A DNA stretch of 64,000 nucleotides, taken from contig SEMN01000186.1 in assembly GCA_005408345.1 (NCBI GenBank), positions 434,001 to 498,000 on the forward strand, written 5' to 3'. Positions within the stretch are counted from its first letter, which is position 1. Each line of letters opens with the position of its first letter. Positions 61,287 to 64,000 of this stretch are shown here, piece after piece. A model generated the notes under the pieces. It had not been told where the DNA came from. It ran no database searches and saw only the letters and a program-made list of their open reading frames with translations. The translations under genes were made by a program, and so were the position numbers. The DNA is from Macquaria australasica (lineage: Eukaryota > Chordata > Actinopteri > Centrarchiformes > Percichthyidae).

Positions 61287-62230
61287 GTAAGTTTATGCAA
61301 TACTCTAATCTCTACTTTACACCTGTTAAGCTTTGACTGGTAAATGGGAAATGGATGAGGGTGGTTTTGGTAGTTTTATTGCCTTGTGTGGTGCGACAGG
61401 TATATGTTTTGGACATTTTGATTTAATTCAATTGGTGGCTAAGAAGTTCACTAATACGTTCCATGAAGCGAAAACATTTGGTTTCAGCCTGTTTGGGACA
61501 TCTCTTTTTTCTGTGACTCAGGGATCTTATAATGTTGTGAGACATTTCTGCTGTTTCTTTTACACTAAGGTTATGATCAGCTTCATGAGCTCTCTGTTTG
61601 CGCAAAAGCGGTCGTATAAAGGTTGAGTTATGGTCAGTATGTTGACAGCAGAGTAGGAGAGTTTCACGCAAAAAGGACCAAAGCATGAAAATAAATAAAA
61701 GTCTCATCCTCCACTTTGTATTTACAAGAAGAGGTCTGTATATGTCTAAATGCTGCAGGAAATGCAGTTTCCTGTGGCAATTAATATATATATTCTCTAT
61801 AATTTCATCATAAAGGATCTGAAACTTATTATACTGAATTTAGTGTTGTGGAGGTTTGAGAGGTGACTCATACACCTGTGTGGGACCTGGGGTAACATAA
61901 GTGGCTTATAGGAACACATTTTAACACTGTTGGGGAGGATTAGTGTGGGACCACTGCATGTTCTGTGACCTGTTCAGTATTAATAATGAATTATTATTTT
62001 CAGCCTGCCTGTAAAAGAAAGAACAAAGAGTTTTAAATAGCTTCATTCAATGTATCTGTGTAATTTTACACAAGCAGAGAGGAAAAAAATCAGTCATCGC
62101 TTACCTACATTAACTGTCAGCCTACCTTAAGTCAGACAGAGTGAGAGGCTGTCCACCCACTTAGTGTTCGACCTCGGACGTGACAGAACATGACTGACAC
62201 TTCCTGTCCATGTCTTCTTTCTGATTACAG

Positions 62231-62257
62231 TTGATAGACCCACAATGCATGTGAGAC
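62231..62257 (+). other. pik3r6: pik3r6 5' UTR in the first coding exon
   Basis: The acceptor TTTCTGATTACAG (AG at 62229-62230) precedes 27 bases of leader. The leader contains an upstream ATG at 62245 whose 12-codon frame ends at 62281-62283, overlapping the proposed start. Confidence 0.5.
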
Positions 62258-62315
62258 ATGACCAACAAGGACCCTTGGGATAACACGAGCAGTATGTGCA
62301 GCATGGAGCCAACAG
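62258..62315 (+). CDS. pik3r6: pik3r6 coding exon 1 (start uncertain)
   Basis: Encodes MTNKDPWDNTSSMCSMEPT and one base of the next codon; donor ACAG|GTACAC. Human PIK3R6 begins MESS, so the third in-frame ATG (62303, MEPT) could also be the true start. No other splice path to the next exon was evident. Confidence 0.55.
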
Positions 62316-63710
62316 GTACACACAACACACACACACACATGCACTTACTCAGATAAACACACACTGTACTCAATGATGCAAATATGTGCGGAAAATTAAT
62401 TCATCTCCATCTTGGATGCACTCATGGTTACATTTGCAGTCATTTGGTAACATATCTCTGGCTTTAAAGTGTATTGGGTCTGGGTTTATTTTAAAAGATA
62501 CTGATGCTTTTTAAGCAAAACCTTTTCAACCTCTCGACTTTATCGTCAGCCGGCTGCTCCCCCACAGTTCCAGAGCCAGAGCTCTACCGCAGCATCCAGG
62601 CTGTGCTGCCCAGGGAGACGGACAACCAGCTGTCCCCAGACTGTTTCAACAAAGGTACAGCATGATCTGTTACAACACACTGAAATAAAGTAAATGTATT
62701 AAGATATGAAGATTCTTTTCTTAGCACTGATGTGTCTTTGCTGTTGGCTCTGCTCACATGTAATATATGAAATCAACAACAACAACATCATCCGATTATA
62801 TCACTGGGTCTTAACTTTATCGTTATGGTAAAGAGTTTTCAAAAAGTGTCAGCGGCAAAAAGACCAACTTTATGATGTTCCTCATGTAGACAATGCATTC
62901 ACATTCACAATGGTTTAATATATCTAAACATGTGCATTAGACGTCACAAAACTGACTTCATTTGTTTCTGTGTATTTCTGTATTCAAAGCTATTCCACCC
63001 CGTAAACTTTTCCACCCTCAGTAGCTATTTAATGAAGCCAGCCCTGCTTGTGTTAATCACACTGTGGAATATTTAGCCGTGTCAGCACTATGAGGGCTGT
63101 TCAGTTGTTAGTCATCAGACAGATTTTGGATTAGCACTGTAATGGGGAAAAGTGTGACACATTTAGCAAGTTTATGTTAGTCCTGTGGAAATGTGTGTGC
63201 ATGTGTTAATGGCTTGTGTGTTCATCTGTGTGTGCAGGCATGCTGAGATGGACGCTTCATAAGAAGGTTCAAAACAATCCTGCCAACAGCTTGTCTCTGG
63301 TGTGGGTGCTGATAAAAGAGCTGGAGAAGGTACTTGATCTCAGCAGTGGCACTACTGACGCTTTGAAACTCTAATTTTAAGTGTTTCTGGTACCAAACAC
63401 TGAATCTTATTCATTATCAATTACTTGGCTGATTATTTTTTCAGTGAGTCAGCATTTTTTTTGCTCTATGAAATATGATAAAAACACAATCTTCGCATTT
63501 AAGAAGCTGATTAATTTTCTGTTGCTTGAGTAATTGTTTCAGCTCTAGTAGCAATGTACAGTCCTCAGTTTGTCACAAGTCGAGGCGCTGGAGTAGAGTG
63601 GAGCTGGAGTGGAGCCCTGACAGTGTGTGTTTTCTCTGCAGGCTGAGAGATGGGACTCTCGCAAATGCATCATCCCTCTGCTCCACACGCTGATGTATGC
63701 CATCATTCAG
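62258..63710 (+). CDS. pik3r6: PI3-kinase gamma regulatory subunit 6 (p84/p87), 5' part
   Basis: p84/p87 is the alternative adaptor of p110-gamma, forming a complex that needs Ras as well as G-beta-gamma for activation. Coding exons in the window are 62258-62315, 62568-62654, 63238-63329 and 63642-63710, giving 102 codons in consistent phases; the gene continues to the right. Matching segments are LYRSIQAVL (human LQRSVQAVL), GMLRWTLHKKVQNNPANSLS (human GMWRWSLHKKVERDP), LIKELEKAE and CIIPLLHTLMYAIIQ (human VIIPLLHTVMYVL). The start is uncertain: in-frame ATGs at 62258, 62294 and 62303 are possible. The second exon may start 18 bases earlier, at 62550, without a frame change. Position after pik3r5 on the same strand matches the human order. 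Confidence 0.9.
62568..62654 (+). CDS. pik3r6: pik3r6 coding exon 2
   Basis: Encodes PEPELYRSIQAVLPRETDNQ and LSPDCFNK. Two acceptors, CGTCAG (ending 62549) and CCCACAG (ending 62567), are 18 bases apart and both keep the frame. Donor G|GTACAG, phase 1. Confidence 0.85.
62655..63237 (+). other. pik3r6: pik3r6 intron
   Basis: About 0.58 kb of AT-rich sequence with a (CAA)n-like patch near 62775; no other feature recognised. Confidence 0.85.
63238..63329 (+). CDS. pik3r6: pik3r6 coding exon 3
   Basis: Encodes GMLRWTLHKKVQNNPANSLS and LVWVLIKELEK, the most diagnostic p84 match in the window. Acceptor GTGTGTGCAG, donor AAG|GTACTT, phase 0. Confidence 0.95.
63642..63710 (+). CDS. pik3r6: pik3r6 coding exon 4
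   Basis: Encodes AERWDSRKCIIPLLHTLMYA and IIQ. Acceptor TTTTCTCTGCAG, donor CAG|GTACAA, phase 0; its size and phase match coding exon 3 of pik3r5 (69 bases, phase 0), consistent with common ancestry. Confidence 0.94.
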
Positions 63711-64000
63711 GTACAATATTCCTGCCACATTGATGCACTCTGACAAGCTGCCTCAGACTTGCTTGCTCATACTTTTTCACACAATTTATTGAATGCATAC
63801 ATGTATGACTTTTCACTTTATCAGTTTCCAGAGCAATTCTGAACAGATGTTTTCTGTAATATTACTGACTCCAGGTCTTCTAGTCCTTTTGGGGGTGTAA
63901 CAGGTGATATATATGACTGAATATAGCTGGTTAGCCTGACTGACAACAGAGGCATAGCCTGGCATGTTTGTTTATTACTTTTGCATTGTTTTTGAGGGCA
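63711..64000 (+). other. pik3r6: pik3r6 intron, continues beyond window
   Basis: No exon recognised before the end of the window. Confidence 0.85.

Overview
The window is nuclear DNA of a ray-finned fish, probably a percomorph teleost. It has compact multi-exon genes with GT-AG introns, very many CA/TG and CT/GA microsatellites, and several short repeats whose sequence I recognise from teleost genomes. No prokaryotic gene, tRNA gene, rRNA gene or CRISPR array is visible. The only protein-coding genes I can support are three vertebrate genes in conserved order: ntn1 (minus strand), pik3r5 (plus) and pik3r6 (plus). Human chromosome 17p13.1 has the same neighbours, with NTN1 and PIK3R5 divergently transcribed and PIK3R6 next to PIK3R5.

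Layout. Bases 1-22109 appear to be one large intron of ntn1. They hold microsatellites, a tRNA-like SINE-type repeat, and one copy of a 0.45-kb dispersed repeat. The first coding exon of netrin-1 (22110-23133, minus) encodes the signal peptide, the laminin N-terminal domain and the first laminin-type EGF repeat; the rest of the gene lies off the left end. Bases 23171 to about 28900 are the divergent intergenic region. The pik3r5 gene starts with a probable non-coding exon ending at 29134, then has a 9.4-kb intron and 17 coding exons from 38571 to 51788. All splice phases agree and give a complete 896-residue p101 protein. After about 53 kb, a (CTAT)20 microsatellite sits beside a CCAAT/GC-box promoter-like segment. 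The 5' end of pik3r6 follows, with four coding exons from 62258 to 63710; the gene continues past the right end.

Function. Netrin-1 is a secreted axon-guidance and morphogenesis ligand. p101 (pik3r5) and p84/p87 (pik3r6) are alternative regulatory subunits of the class IB PI3-kinase catalytic subunit p110-gamma, linking it to G-protein beta-gamma in leukocyte and cardiac signalling. The tandem pik3r5-pik3r6 pair reflects an old duplication.

The most unusual observations are: (1) a 379-bp inverted repeat with one mismatch seen by eye, flanking the first coding exon of pik3r5; (2) a 538-bp non-autonomous transposon in a pik3r5 intron with a perfect 8-bp target duplication, ends packed with a palindrome centred on CTCGAG, and a leftover stretch that looks like the N-terminus of an integrase-type transposase; (3) a perfect 22-bp-stem hairpin about 0.2 kb upstream of the ntn1 start codon; and (4) several splice-site peculiarities in pik3r5 and pik3r6. 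All of this was read by eye; no alignment or database search was run.
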